A DNA stretch of 64,000 nucleotides. Origin: Sulfitobacter sp. HNIBRBA3233. Lineage in GTDB: Bacteria; Pseudomonadota; Alphaproteobacteria; Rhodobacterales; Rhodobacteraceae. This document shows positions 1 to 9,919 of this stretch, piece by piece. The stretch covers positions 372,001 to 436,000 of the forward strand of contig NZ_JBEFLP010000002.1 in assembly GCF_040149665.1 (NCBI RefSeq), written 5' to 3'. The notes below the pieces were generated by a model. The model searched no databases, was not told where the DNA came from, and saw only the letters and a list, made by a program, of their open reading frames with translations. How positions within the stretch are numbered: position 1 is the stretch's first letter; each line of letters opens with the position of its first letter. A program made the position numbers and the translations under genes.

Positions 1-2
1 TC

Positions 3-2021
3 GCTCTCGTTCTCATATTGCTGGTGTTCGTTTTTATCCTCATCTGGATGATCCGCAGAAGCGCGAACGCGGAACGCGCGGAGGCGAGCGCCCGAAATCG
101 CCTGCAAGACGTGATTTCCACGTCCATCGACGGCATCCTTGCGGTGGACAGGCACGGCCGCATCCTCGATTACAATGGCGCGGCCGAGCGGATCTTCGGC
201 TACACCCGCGATCAGGCCATCGGCCAGAGCATGGCAGAACTGATCATCCCCGACCATCTGCGCAGGACGCACGAGGCGGGAATGGAACGGTACAACCAGA
301 CAGGCGAAAAACGGGTCGTCGGTGCCGGTCTGGTGCAGCTTCTTGCAAAGCGAATGGACGGGACTGTCTTCCCCGTGGAGGCGACGATTGCCTCGGTCGA
401 TGCGGATGGAGACGAGATTTTCGTATCTTTCCTGCGAGACGTCTCCGAGCGGATCGCGGCTGAAAAGGAACTTGTCGAGGCGCGGGATCAGGCCGTTGCG
501 GGTGAAAAGGCAAAGGATGAGCTTATCGCCGTGATGAGCCATGAGATGCGCACCCCGCTGAACGGGATTATCGGAACCACCGAACTGCTGCAGGACACCA
601 CGCTGGGCGCGAAGCAGCAGCAATATCTGTCTGCGATCGAAACCTCTGCCGGTCTGCTGCTAAGCCATGTCAACAATGTCTTGAGTATTTCCAGCGCAGA
701 GGCCGGGAAGCTTGACCTCAGGCCGAGCGAAATCGACCCCGAAGAATTGCTGAACCAGTTGGTGACAAGCCAGAGCGCGAGCATTTCGAGCAACGGAAAC
801 ACCGTTACTGTTTCAGTCAAAGAGGGCCCGGCGCGGTTCTGGGCCGACCGGAACCGCCTTTTCCAGGTCCTTCTCAATCTTTTGGCCAACGCCAACAAGT
901 TCACGCGCAACGGGCATCTATTCCTCGAGTGCGACAGCGCCGCCGACGGGAATATCGTGTAGTTTCGCGTGATCGACGACGGTATCGGCATCGCGGAAAA
1001 GGACCAGCCGCACATCTGGGAGGATTTCAAGACCCTCGATGCGAGCTTCGGTCGCTTGACGGAAGGGTCGGGGCTGGGGCTTGCCATCTCAAAGCGGCTC
1101 GTCACCGCCATGGGAGGGCAGATCGGCGTCGAAAGCGAACTGGGCGCGGGAAGCCTGTTCTGGGTCAGGCTGCCTGTGAGGGCCGCAGCCGGAAAGGCGC
1201 TGGAGGCGGGCCATGCAGAAACGCCCAACGCGCCAGCACCTTCGGGGATCAGCCCCCTGAGCGTCTTGCTGATCGAGGACAACAAGATCAATCGCCTCGT
1301 GGCGCGCGACATCCTCGAACAGGCGGGACACCGGGTTGTGGAAGCTCCGGGGGGGCGCGAGGGCGTGGAGGCCGCTGCAAAGGAGCCGTTCGACTTCATA
1401 CTCATGGATATTTCCATGCCGATTATCGACGGCATTGCCGCAACACAAATTATCCGGGACGCCGATGGCCCCAATCGCGACACGCCGATTATCGCCTTTA
1501 CGGCCCATGCACACGACGACGATCTGGCGCGCTTCCGGGCCGCCGGCATGGTGGATACAATCATCAAACCGCTGACCAAACGGTCTCTTCTGGATGCTTT
1601 GGACAGGATCGGACATCACCCGGATCCCGACGGAATGGAGGAGACACGGGACGTTTTCTCGGTTTTGTGCAAGCAGCTGGGTGAGGCGAGGGTGGGCGCG
1701 CTCATCGACGAATTCATAGCGGAAACAGACCGGCTCGTCGCCAGATGTCCGAATGCGATAGGCGCGCCAGAGGAAGCAGAAGACATAGCACAGCACGCGC
1801 ATAACGCCGCGGGAACTGCCGCGGTGTTCCGGCTGGAGGCACTTGGCCTGAGCCTCAGGAACCTCGAAGTCGAACTGAGACAGGATATGCGGTCGAACTT
1901 GCCCGAAGTTGTCGCGTCCTTCACCAAGGAGTGGTTGCAGGCCCGAGCGGCTTTGAAACTCTCTGCGCAAGGAATGGCTGCCGAGGATAATGACACCGCG
2001 CGTCTCACTGAAACCCTTTAG
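3..2021 (+). pseudogene. Hybrid sensor histidine kinase, 5' end outside window, interrupted by in-frame TAG
   Basis: The reading frame enters from the left edge with a hydrophobic segment (VLILLVFVFILIW) that looks like the last membrane helix. It continues as a PAS domain (about residues 30-150), a dimerisation domain with the H-box MSHEMRTPLNG (His codon at 540-542) and the N-box LLNLLANANKF. At 960-962 the frame hits TAG. It then continues unchanged with the G1 box VIDDGIGI, the G2 region GSGLGLAISKRL, a receiver domain (LIEDNKINR; phospho-acceptor Asp in LMDISMP, codon 1407-1409) and a C-terminal HPt domain (AHNAAGTA, His codon 1800-1802). The stop separates the N-box from the G1 box, so neither product alone could bind ATP properly. 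A piece restarting at GTG 969 would still carry the receiver and HPt modules. Unless the stop is read through or is a sequence error, the kinase is inactive. Confidence 0.85.
960..962 (+). other. In-frame TAG inside the histidine-kinase ATPase domain
   Basis: The codons run GTG TAG TTT CGC GTG ATC GAC, with homologous kinase sequence on both sides in the same frame. One base change from CAG, TGG, GAG, AAG, TAC or TAT would explain it. There is no length change, so it is a nonsense substitution rather than a frameshift. Confidence 0.9.
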
Positions 2022-2048
2022 GTGTTTTGATGATGCAGTGAAAACACC
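2021..2048 (+). terminator. Stem-loop after the histidine-kinase gene
   Basis: GGTGTTTT at 2021-2028 and AAAACACC at 2041-2048 form a perfect 8-bp inverted repeat with a 12-nt loop, beginning at the last base of the stop codon. No T-run follows, so intrinsic termination is uncertain. It may only be a 3' stabilising stem. Confidence 0.35.
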
Positions 2049-2314
2049 GGCCGTTTATGGTGATATTCACGCGATCAGAAAACCTCGGTGATCCGCAGCG
2101 CAACGCTTGGGGCACTGGCGCGCACTCGCCAAATCGCGCCGCTGAAAACGCCGAGATAAAGGGCGGGGTATCAAACCTGAGGCGCAAATAGCGCGTTCTA
2201 GTCGATCAGGCTTTCGCCGGTATACCAAAGGCTATGAAAACTGGTCCGAAGAGCGCGCGCACCGAATTAGATTTTGTGGGACAGTTTATCCAGTAACAAA
2301 CACTGGAGAATGCC

Positions 2315-2521
2315 ATGACCCTCTTCATCGAGAGATCTGACTTTATTCGGGAAGAAACTTCTTCCATGGCGGTTGGTTCAATCGTATGTGTTCAGACAGG
2401 TAATTTTGCCACTGCGCAAGGCACACTTGTTTGGGAAAAAGATGACATGGCATGTATCCGTGTCTTCTCGACGCATATTGTTGGCCGGCGTATTACGGCA
2501 AATCCGTCCTGTATTTCCTGA
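2315..2521 (+). CDS. Small protein of unknown function (68 aa)
   Basis: I do not recognise this protein. It starts at ATG 2315 with GGAG at 2305-2308, six bases upstream, which is a good ribosome binding site and the main reason to accept the gene. The sequence is soluble in character, with no signal peptide or membrane segment. The middle (VGSIVCVQTGNFATAQGTLV) has the look of a small beta-barrel, but I cannot name a family. It stands alone between the broken kinase and a small gene on the opposite strand. The surrounding DNA is less GC-rich than the window average. Confidence 0.5.
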   Translation: MTLFIERSDFIREETSSMAVGSIVCVQTGNFATAQGTLVWEKDDMACIRVFSTHIVGRRITANPSCIS

Positions 2522-2623
2522 GGAGGCATCGGGCTGGGAAACTCTCTCTATTTAAGTACCCGTTTCCGGCCTCTGGAATGGAATACAGAACGTTCTGATT
2601 TTTCAGGGTCGCTACGCCCCCGT

Positions 2624-2923
2624 TTACAGATCCGTGGCGGCCAACATCTCTCCGCCATAGGCGTCCATCAACTCGGCTCCGAACTCCTCCGCGCCTTCTG
2701 TGCGCAGGGCAGAGATATGGGTTATGGCGTCATCGCGGACTTGGCGGCTCGGGTAGACTGTGACGATCGCAAACCGGTCGAGTTCTGCATCGACCAGCAT
2801 TGAATGCTTCGCACCCAGAGCCAGAAGGCCGGGAAAATACTTTGCCACCATCAGGTCTTTTACGTGGGCCAAGCTCTCGGTCTCGCCAGTGATCCGCCAT
2901 GTCGTAATTGAAACAAAGCTCAT
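2624..2923 (-). CDS. Small protein, possibly dimeric alpha/beta-barrel (ABM-like) fold (99 aa)
   Basis: The chosen start is the ATG at 2921-2923 because GGGAGAAG lies just upstream on this strand. An upstream TTG-type start would add about 25 residues of unlikely sequence. The protein begins MSFVSITTWRITGET and has alternating strands and helices (AHVKDLMVAKYFPGLLALGA, then RFAIVTVYPS), the pattern of small ferredoxin-like or antibiotic-biosynthesis-monooxygenase-like proteins. No catalytic residues can be assigned. It has no obvious operon partner. Function unknown; the fold is my inference from the strand/helix pattern only. Confidence 0.6.
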   Translation of the reverse strand: MSFVSITTWRITGETESLAHVKDLMVAKYFPGLLALGAKHSMLVDAELDRFAIVTVYPSRQVRDDAITHISALRTEGAEEFGAELMDAYGGEMLAATDL

Positions 2924-3330
2924 TTGATCTTCTCCCATTCCTGACAGCATTACACACAACAGCCGTCTAGTCCCGCACGAGCGTTGTCCGAAAAGCATTA
3001 TCTTGGCTGTTCGGATTCTTGTCCTTAAGACGTAAATGCGGTCCCTTTCCTCACAACGGATTGAGTTGTCTTACGTCGGCGCGCGTCTTCGGCGTCGATC
3101 CAGTTGCAGTCAGGCAACCAAGCGCTCGCTGATCCGTTCCTCCGTGCTGACTGGAAGTGCAGGTGCCTGACATCAGTGCATTTGCCGCCGGTGGATCACG
3201 CCCTTGGCGGGCGGTTATTTCCGGAATGCTGCTTTGCCCGATCAGCCGTATGGGCTAAACCGATCCCCATGTCGGAACCCGCGCCGGTGCCACCAATTAC
3301 CGAAGCAGTTCGGCGTAATCTTACGTCAAT
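2924..3330. other. Intergenic region without supported gene
   Basis: About 400 bases. It must hold the promoter of the leftward small gene and of the rightward 2-hydroxyacid oxidase, but I see no clear -35/-10 pair. A short glycine-rich stretch (GGTGAGSDMGIG) can be read on the minus strand near 3240-3300. It is not continued by a recognisable dehydrogenase and could at most be a relic. Confidence 0.4.
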
Positions 3331-4437
3331 TTGGATCGAATTTCGCCCGTGCTTGAACCAGACCAGCTTCCGCCGACTTTGAACGCCTATTACAGCCGGG
3401 CGCGGGACGCGATGAGCCCGGAAAATCGCGCCTATTTTCTGGCAGGTGCGGGAAACGAACGGACGGTTGCGGCGAACGAACGGGCGTTCGATGGGGTGTC
3501 GATCACGCCGCGGATGCTGCGGAATTTGTCGGGGGGATCGACGCAGACATCCTTCTTGGGCCAAACATTGACGGCCCCCTTTCTGATCGCGCCCTTTGCC
3601 TACCACCGTCTGCTGCATCCCTCGGGCGAGGTCGCGACAGCCAAGGGCGCGCAGGCCCAGGGGATCAAGATGGTGCTGAGTGCGCAAAGCAGTGTGCAGG
3701 CGCAGAAGGTGCGATCTGCAGGCCCCGGCAGCGACTGGTTCCAGTTGCACTGGATGGGCAGCAGGCAGTCCACGCTTGAACTGGCGCAACTGGCGACGGA
3801 CGCGGGATTTGACAGGTTGGTTCTGACGGTCGATGCGCCGGTGCAGGGGGTGCGCGACCGCGAGATCGAGGCCGGTTTCCGTTTGCCACCGGATGTGGGC
3901 GCGGTGAACCTTGCCTCCATTTCGCGGCCCGCTTTCGCGCCGCTCGAGGGCGGGCAGTCGATTGTTTTCGACCGCATCGCCCACAGCCTGCCGACGTGGG
4001 ACGATGTTGCGTGGCTGATCGACGCGGTGGGGGTTCCGCTTTTGCTCAAGGGTATTCTGCACCCCGATGATGCGGAACAGGCGCAATCAATCGGGGCCGC
4101 AGGAGTGATCGTGTCAAACCACGGAGGTCGCGTTCTCGACGGGGGGCCTGCCACTCTGGCCGCGCTGCCTGCGATCGCAGAAAAGGTCGGGCCCGACTAT
4201 CCGCTGCTCATGGACGGGGGGATCAGGCGCGGCGTCGATACCTTCATCGCGCTCGCGTTGGGGGCAAAGGCGGTGCTGATCGGCCGTCCTGTGGTCTGCG
4301 GTCTGGCGGTCGCGGGGGAGCTGGGCGTCAGCCACGTCTTGCGGCTGTTTCGCGACGAGCTGGAAATCGCCATGCTTCTGAGCGGCTGTGCGCGGATCGA
4401 AGACATCCGCCGCGACATGGTTCACCTGAAGCTGTAA
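3331..4437 (+). CDS. FMN-dependent alpha-hydroxy-acid oxidase/dehydrogenase family protein
   Basis: 368 residues, normal length for the L-lactate dehydrogenase/glycolate oxidase/lactate monooxygenase family, which oxidises L-2-hydroxyacids with FMN. Visible family marks are APFLIAPFAYHRLLHP near the N-terminus, the TIM-barrel strand LVLTVDAPVQGVRDRE, the lysine in PLLLKGIL, the SNHGGRVLDG signature with the catalytic His, and the FMN-phosphate site LLMDGGIRRG followed by GAKAVLIGRP. An in-frame stop at 3316-3318 limits the N-terminus, so the start is TTG 3331 or GTG 3349; neither has a strong ribosome site. It ends convergently with tonB, overlapping by 16 nt. The substrate cannot be read from sequence. 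Confidence 0.85.
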   Translation: MDRISPVLEPDQLPPTLNAYYSRARDAMSPENRAYFLAGAGNERTVAANERAFDGVSITPRMLRNLSGGSTQTSFLGQTLTAPFLIAPFAYHRLLHPSGEVATAKGAQAQGIKMVLSAQSSVQAQKVRSAGPGSDWFQLHWMGSRQSTLELAQLATDAGFDRLVLTVDAPVQGVRDREIEAGFRLPPDVGAVNLASISRPAFAPLEGGQSIVFDRIAHSLPTWDDVAWLIDAVGVPLLLKGILHPDDAEQAQSIGAAGVIVSNHGGRVLDGGPATLAALPAIAEKVGPDYPLLMDGGIRRGVDTFIALALGAKAVLIGRPVVCGLAVAGELGVSHVLRLFRDELEIAMLLSGCARIEDIRRDMVHLKL

Positions 4438-5263
4438 CGCAGCGGGATAATCAGGGCGAAGGCGTCACCGGCAAGATAGTTGGGCGGTGTGGGCATCTTT
4501 TCCAGACCCTCCACTGTCCTCAGCGCAGCACGATCGAGAATTTCCGAGCCTGACGATTTCGCCACCTCTGTCGATATCAGCGCACCGTAGCGGTCGACCG
4601 TGAACTTGACCTGCACCTCTCCTTCGATCCGGTCACTGCGTGCCTGTGGCGGATAGGTCTTCGCTTTGCTGATCAGCAGCACGATGCTTTTTTGCCATGC
4701 GCGGATTTCCTCGGTCTGCTCGGCGGTCAGCCCCTCGGATTCGGCCTGTGCGGTATCCGCTTGCGCATCGGCGCGCGGCCCCGCGATCGACTGCTCCGAC
4801 GCTTGGCGATCTTGCGCGCCGACCTGACTGTCGACGTGCTCCTGTTCGGGGTCTTGCTCGGTCGCGATGTCTTCGGCGGTCTTTTCGGTTTCTGCCTCGG
4901 GCTCGGGCGCCGCGACGCCGAATTTCAGGCTGTCGTCCTCGACCTCATAGGGGATCTGGCTGAGGACGGGCTGTTCTGACGCCTGTGCGGCGTCCACGGG
5001 CTCGGGGCTTTCGGTCACCGTCGGGGCCTCTTGCGCCGCGTCCTGTGCAACGCTGTTTTCCTCCAGTGCAGCAGGTGCGGCGATGGTATCGGACAGATCG
5101 AACAGCATCGCACCGGTCACGCCTTCTGCCTTCGCATCGGCCGGATCTGCCTGTGGCGCACGGCCCATGACCAGAAGCGGCACCCCTGCGTGCAGCGCAC
5201 CGCTCAGCAGAATCGCGGCACACCAGAAAAGCGGCATGGCGCTGCGGGATGTGTAGGTCAGGC

Positions 5264-5267
<4 letters not shown>
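4422..5267 (-). CDS. tonB: Energy transducer TonB
   Basis: 281 residues. An N-terminal signal anchor (about 10-33, PLFWCAAILLSGALHAGVPLL) is followed by a long periplasmic linker and a C-terminal TonB domain (about 195-281) with YPPQARSDRIEGEVQVKFTV and a closing strand pair. It links the inner-membrane ExbBD proton channel to outer-membrane receptors. The linker (about 40-190) is rich in Ala, Glu, Asp and Gln rather than the Pro/Lys repeats typical of E. coli TonB, so it is strongly acidic. Last gene of the receptor-hydroxylase-exbB-exbD-tonB operon; its start overlaps the exbD stop by 4 nt. Confidence 0.9.
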
Positions 5268-5722
<455 letters not shown>

Positions 5723-5727
5723 GACCG

Positions 5728-6564
5728 TTACTCCGCCGCGGGGGCCGATACGGACCCCAGCCGGTAGAGTGGCCTTTCGCCGCTGTCGCGCAGCGTGGCA
5801 CTGTCCAGATCGCGCGAGAGCGTCCGCTCCACCAGCGCGCCGGCATCCGCGAGCATCACCTTGTAGCCGCCCAAACCGCGTGCAAGGACGTTATAGAAGA
5901 TCACCGCGGGGATCGCGGCCACCAGACCGATGGCCGTGGCCAGCAAAGCCTCGGCAATGCCCGGCGCGACGATGGCCAGATTTGTCGTATTGCTTTCCGA
6001 AATCGAGATGAAGCTGTTCATGATGCCCCAGACGGTGCCGAACAGCCCCACGAAGGGTGCGGTCGATCCGACGTTTGCCAGAACACCGGCGCCAAGGCTC
6101 ATGCGTCTGGCGGCCCCCGCTTCGATCCGCGCGATTTCCGACCCGACACGTTCCTTGATGCCTGCCTTGGCATCTGCGCCGGTTGCCGAGGCTTCGCGCT
6201 CGCGCAGCGCCGCGCGCACCATCTGGCCGACAACGCCTTTCCGGCGTTCGAAATGATCGCGAACCGCAACGAGCGAACCGGCCCTGTCCAGATCCCTGTA
6301 GCGCCGGCGCAGCACGGTGCGGTCCCACCGCAGGATCATGATCCGGGCCGCGAAGATGACCCACACGAGCGCGGATGCGAAGAGAAGCGACAGCATCACC
6401 GCCTTCACCACCCAGTCGGCGGCCATGAACATGCCAAAGGGCGACATATCGCCGTGCGCGCCCTGCTCGAAGAGCGCTGTAAGTGTCGCCAGATCAAGCG
6501 CGCTTGCTGGCCCGGCGGCCGCGGTGAACGCTGTTGTGGCGAAAAGGGTCGTTGGAAGCTTCAT
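5728..6564 (-). CDS. exbB: Biopolymer transport protein ExbB (MotA/TolQ/ExbB family)
   Basis: 278 residues with a cleavable-looking signal ([20 protein letters not shown]), then three membrane helices: one near residues 50-75 and two in the proton-channel domain (about 160-235) containing [20 protein letters not shown] and [20 protein letters not shown]. An N-terminal extension with a signal peptide is common in alphaproteobacterial ExbB. It starts 3 nt after the upstream hydroxylase gene. It forms the pentameric inner-membrane channel that, with ExbD, drives TonB. Confidence 0.93.
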   Translation of the reverse strand: MKLPTTLFATTAFTAAAGPASALDLATLTALFEQGAHGDMSPFGMFMAADWVVKAVMLSLLFASALVWVIFAARIMILRWDRTVLRRRYRDLDRAGSLVAVRDHFERRKGVVGQMVRAALREREASATGADAKAGIKERVGSEIARIEAGAARRMSLGAGVLANVGSTAPFVGLFGTVWGIMNSFISISESNTTNLAIVAPGIAEALLATAIGLVAAIPAVIFYNVLARGLGGYKVMLADAGALVERTLSRDLDSATLRDSGERPLYRLGSVSAPAAE

Positions 6565-6567
6565 CGT

Positions 6568-7251
6568 TCAGGTCTCTGCCCATATGCGGATAAGGTTGTG
6601 GTAGATGCCGGTCAGGCGCACGGTTTCGGGATCGTTCGCGCCGATGGATGTGCTGAGTGCCTGAATGGACTGATCGAGGTCGAACAGGATCGTGCGGTGC
6701 GCGTCCGATCTGATCATGCTTTGCAGCCAGAAGAACGAAGACACCCGTGTCCCGCTGGTGACGGGGGTCACCTCATGCAGGCTGGTCGACGGATAGAGGA
6801 TCATATCCCCCGCCGGCAGTTTGACGGTCTGGGCGCCGTAGTGATCCTCGATCACCAGCTCGCCACCCTCGTAGGCTTCGGGCTCGCTCAGGAACAGGGT
6901 CATCGACAGGTCGGTGCGCAGACGCTCCTGCGTCAGGGGGTTTACGCGGATGGCATTGTCGATATGCGCGCCGAAGGTTTCGGCCTCGTCGTACCTGTTG
7001 AACATCGGTGGCAGGATGCGCGCCGGCAGGGCCGCCGACAGAAACAGCGGATTGGCGGTCAGCTTCTGCAGGATGAATTTGCCCAGCGTCTGTGCCGTGT
7101 CCGACGCAGGCGGCAACTGCTGATTGCGTTTGACTTCCAGCGACTGCGGACCGGCGGTGTTCGAGCCGCTTTCCCAGTCCGCGGCATCGAGATGCGCGCG
7201 CACGTTCTGCACGTCTTCCTTGGTCAGGATCGAGGGAATGGTGATGAGCAT
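6568..7251 (-). CDS. Fe(II)/2-oxoglutarate-dependent hydroxylase, PKHX/PiuC (YbiX) type
   Basis: 227 residues, the normal length for PiuC-like hydroxylases. The metal and cosubstrate residues are in place: His96 and Asp98 in AHIDNA, His159 in SLHEV and Arg169 in [10 protein letters not shown]. Family members are regularly found beside catecholate-type TonB-dependent receptors under iron control; their substrate is not established. Here the gene sits between the receptor (gap 59 nt, containing a hairpin) and exbB (gap 3 nt). My inference is a role in processing the imported siderophore or in the iron-starvation response. Confidence 0.9.
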   Translation of the reverse strand: MLITIPSILTKEDVQNVRAHLDAADWESGSNTAGPQSLEVKRNQQLPPASDTAQTLGKFILQKLTANPLFLSAALPARILPPMFNRYDEAETFGAHIDNAIRVNPLTQERLRTDLSMTLFLSEPEAYEGGELVIEDHYGAQTVKLPAGDMILYPSTSLHEVTPVTSGTRVSSFFWLQSMIRSDAHRTILFDLDQSIQALSTSIGANDPETVRLTGIYHNLIRIWAET

Positions 7252-7270
7252 AAAATACCTTCAGGGGCCT

Positions 7271-7294
7271 GCGGGCAGCCGCAAAGCTGCCCGC
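7271..7294 (-). other. Stem-loop between receptor and hydroxylase genes
   Basis: GCGGGCAGC at 7271-7279 pairs perfectly with GCTGCCCGC at 7286-7294 around a 6-nt loop. No T-run follows on the minus strand. It is more likely a processing or 3'-protective stem that favours the receptor mRNA than a full terminator. Confidence 0.6.
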
Positions 7295-7310
7295 GTCGTT
7301 GGCGGCCGGT

Positions 7311-9803
7311 TCAGAACTTCATTTCCAGCGCCACGGAGATTTCGCGGCCCGGGGCGACATAGGTGAAGGGTGTTCCGGAACGATAGGCGGCATCGTAGAC
7401 CGTCGTGTCCGCGACATTGGTAATGCCCATCTTGATGATCGCGTCGTCGGCGACCGCATATTCCCCCAGAAGATCGAAGGTAAAGGCATCCGGGATTGAC
7501 CTGCCGTTGGCGGCAACGCTGCCCAGATCAATGGAACCCTGATAGTTGACGCGCCCGCCGATCATCAGCTTGTCGGTGACCTGATAGGTGGCCAGAATGT
7601 TGATCTGCTCGTGGGCCACGTTGGCCACCGACAGGCCGATGTTTTCGCCATCGGCGCTGTCCAGCACCTTGCTGTCCATGAAGTTCGCGCCGCCGAAGAT
7701 GCTCAGCTTTTCGGTCACCCTGCCTGCGAGCCCGAGTTCGAGGCCGCGGATACGGTATTTCAGCGTGTCCGACGTGACCGCAGCACCACGGGGGCCGATA
7801 TCCTCGCGCGCCTGATCCTTGGTGGTCTGGTAGAGCGCCGCCGTGAACAGAAGATCCGGCGTGATGCTGTATTTCGCCCCGATCTCAAGCGACGTGTTCT
7901 CTTCCGGAGCGAGCCCGGAGCCGCCGTCATCAAGGCCACCGTAGAACCCGCCGCCCGCTTCCAGCTCCTGACCGGCCGGATTTGTCGATGTGGCCGCCGC
8001 CGCATAGACATTCAGCCTGTCGTTGATGGCGTAGGTCGTGCCGAGGTTCCAGTTCAGCATCACATCGTCCCGCGACAGCGCATATGGTTCGTCGTCTCTC
8101 ACGCCCGTGCGCTCGATGTCGTACATGTCGACCCGCAGGCCGCCGTTCACTTTCCACCGGTCCGACAGGGTGACAGTGTCCAGCGCGTAGAGCGACTGTG
8201 TCTTGACCTGTGTGGTCGTAACATCGGTTCCCAGTTGCGGCTGTTGGCCGGTCCAGCACCCTTCCGCAATGGGATCGGGATTGACCGCGCTGACCGTACA
8301 CCCGCGCTGGCCCTCGGGCGGCAGGTAGTCTTCGCTGCTCAGGTTGGAGTAGCCAAGCCTTCTGATATGCTCGCGCGAGGCGGCAAACCCCAGCACATAG
8401 GTGTGGGTGGCGCCGCCAATCCGGCCTTCGCCCGCCAGCTCCAGCACATTTGCCAGAACCTCCGTTTCCTGGTTCCAGCTTTTGAAGCTCAGCCCGACCT
8501 GCCAATCCTCGGGATCGGTCGAACCGTTATCGATCAGCCTGCTCGGCGCGGTAAGGACATAGTCGTTGAGCGATCGCGAGGCCCGCAGCGTATTGGTCAG
8601 CGTCATGCCGTTGTCGAAGGAATATGTCGCCTTGGCGGTGCCCACGGTTTCCTCGAAGGTCTGGAAATCGCGCCCCTTCACGCCGTAGAAGGTGCTCCGG
8701 TCAATCCCGTATTCCGTGACCGGCCCGACGACACCCAGATCCTCGTTGTTCACATAAGGCACGCCCCAGTCAGGGGTCTGGTCGATCTTGGTATAGCTCA
8801 GGTTGCCTTCCAGCGTCAGCGCATCGGTCGCCTTGAACTTCAGCGCCAGTGCCGCGCCCTTGCGGTCGTCGATGACGCTGTCGCGCCCTGCCACTTCACC
8901 GTCCTGAAGCATACCGTTGAAGCGCAATTGCAGGCGGTCGTCGAAAACCTTGTTGGTGTCGATCGTCTGGCGCACGGTGGAGGCGTCGGTCACCGTCGTG
9001 ATCGTCCGCGTGAAATCAATGTCCTGCGGGCTTTTCGAGATGACGTCGATCGCGCCGCCCGTAGTGCCACGCCCGCCGACGGTCCCTGCGGGGCCTTTTA
9101 CCACCTCGACCTGTTCGGTGTTGAATGTCTCGCCTACACCAGTGCCGGGGCTGCGGATGCCATCGGTATAGGTGTCGTTATTGGCCTTGAACCCGCGGAT
9201 ATAGAGGTTGTCCCCGAAGGAATTGCCGCCTTCGCCGAAACCGAGGGAGATCCCCGGTGTCGACCGGGCCAGTTCGCGCACGCTGGTCGTTCCGGTGGTT
9301 TCCAGAACCTCCTGTGTGATCGCGGTCACCGTGCGCGGAGTGTCCTTCAGCGGGCCGGGTATGCGGCTGTTCGCCAGAGTGTTCGCTTTGAACGGGGCGT
9401 CCTGATCGACAAAGCGGCTGCTGCCTGCCGCCGCCTTGGCGTCGGCGCGCGCCTGGATCTCTGCCGTCTGGCGGGCCTCGCGCTCTGCCGCTTCCTCGGC
9501 GGCGCAGACGGGCGTGCCTGCCAGCGCCGATGTGCAGACCGCCGGTGCCGCTGTCCGGGGCTCTGCCGCGCGCCGTGGTGCGGGCCGCGCTTTTGCGGGG
9601 GCAGGGGCTGCCGGTCGTTGCGGTGCCGCTTCTTCGGTCGTCTCTACCTCGACGGTTGGAAGAATGATCAGATCCGTTTCCTGTGCGGCGGTGGACGTGG
9701 CCATGCAAGCCATCGCCAGGGAGGCCCCAAGGCCACCGGCAACAAGAGTTGAGTTTCTGTGAAGCTTGTCCGGGCAAGCACGATTTTCAGGGGGGCGACG
9801 CAT
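7311..9803 (-). CDS. TonB-dependent siderophore receptor
   Basis: 830 residues. A signal peptide ends near STAAQE and is followed by a candidate TonB box (TDLIILPTVEV). Next comes an unusual Ala/Pro/Glu-rich stretch of about 90 residues holding two cysteines (AVCTSALAGTPVCAAEE). The plug domain follows (LKDTPRTVTAITQEVLE, the VEVVKGPAGTVGGRGTTGG box), then the 22-strand barrel ending in a C-terminal Phe (ISVALEMKF). It fits the Fiu/catecholate ferrisiderophore receptor group. Start ATG 9803 has GAGAG upstream. First gene of the iron-uptake operon with hydroxylase, exbB, exbD and tonB. The ligand is not predictable beyond a probable ferric catecholate. Confidence 0.93.
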   Translation of the reverse strand: MRRPPENRACPDKLHRNSTLVAGGLGASLAMACMATSTAAQETDLIILPTVEVETTEEAAPQRPAAPAPAKARPAPRRAAEPRTAAPAVCTSALAGTPVCAAEEAAEREARQTAEIQARADAKAAAGSSRFVDQDAPFKANTLANSRIPGPLKDTPRTVTAITQEVLETTGTTSVRELARSTPGISLGFGEGGNSFGDNLYIRGFKANNDTYTDGIRSPGTGVGETFNTEQVEVVKGPAGTVGGRGTTGGAIDVISKSPQDIDFTRTITTVTDASTVRQTIDTNKVFDDRLQLRFNGMLQDGEVAGRDSVIDDRKGAALALKFKATDALTLEGNLSYTKIDQTPDWGVPYVNNEDLGVVGPVTEYGIDRSTFYGVKGRDFQTFEETVGTAKATYSFDNGMTLTNTLRASRSLNDYVLTAPSRLIDNGSTDPEDWQVGLSFKSWNQETEVLANVLELAGEGRIGGATHTYVLGFAASREHIRRLGYSNLSSEDYLPPEGQRGCTVSAVNPDPIAEGCWTGQQPQLGTDVTTTQVKTQSLYALDTVTLSDRWKVNGGLRVDMYDIERTGVRDDEPYALSRDDVMLNWNLGTTYAINDRLNVYAAAATSTNPAGQELEAGGGFYGGLDDGGSGLAPEENTSLEIGAKYSITPDLLFTAALYQTTKDQAREDIGPRGAAVTSDTLKYRIRGLELGLAGRVTEKLSIFGGANFMDSKVLDSADGENIGLSVANVAHEQINILATYQVTDKLMIGGRVNYQGSIDLGSVAANGRSIPDAFTFDLLGEYAVADDAIIKMGITNVADTTVYDAAYRSGTPFTYVAPGREISVALEMKF

Positions 9804-9890
9804 AAGTCTCTCGCTTTGCAGATTATTTTTATGCTGGCCACGCGATCGGTGGTCTGCTTGTTCAACATCTCACCTCGTATCCTGACTATT

Positions 9891-9919
9891 TTAGTAAGTA
9901 AATATTAAAAACTTAGTAA
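9891..9919. promoter_or_regulatory. AT-rich direct repeat upstream of siderophore receptor
   Basis: TTAGTAA occurs at 9891-9897 and again at 9913-9919, a 22-bp spacing (two helical turns), inside the only strongly AT-rich patch of this region, about 90-115 bp upstream of the receptor start. A likely regulator-binding region of the iron operon. It does not match an Irr or RirA box that I can name. Confidence 0.4.

Noticed and set aside
2586..2597. Palindrome CAGAACGTTCTG as a LexA box
   Set aside because: It lies between the 3' ends of two small genes, not in a promoter, and does not match the spaced GTTC sites known for alphaproteobacterial LexA.
3196..3310. Minus-strand glycine-rich stretch resembling a Rossmann loop
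   Set aside because: It is not followed by SDR catalytic motifs, and the frame then runs antisense through the 2-hydroxyacid oxidase.
7611..9752. A 713-codon open frame antisense to the siderophore receptor
   Set aside because: High-GC codon bias produces long antisense frames. The translation has no recognisable domain and the sense gene is unambiguous.
9668..9868. A 66-codon minus-strand frame with a GAGGTGAG sequence right at its ATG, overlapping the receptor start
   Set aside because: Spacing between the purine run and the ATG is too short, the peptide is unlike a leader, and it runs out of frame into the receptor gene. Translational coupling remains possible but unsupported.
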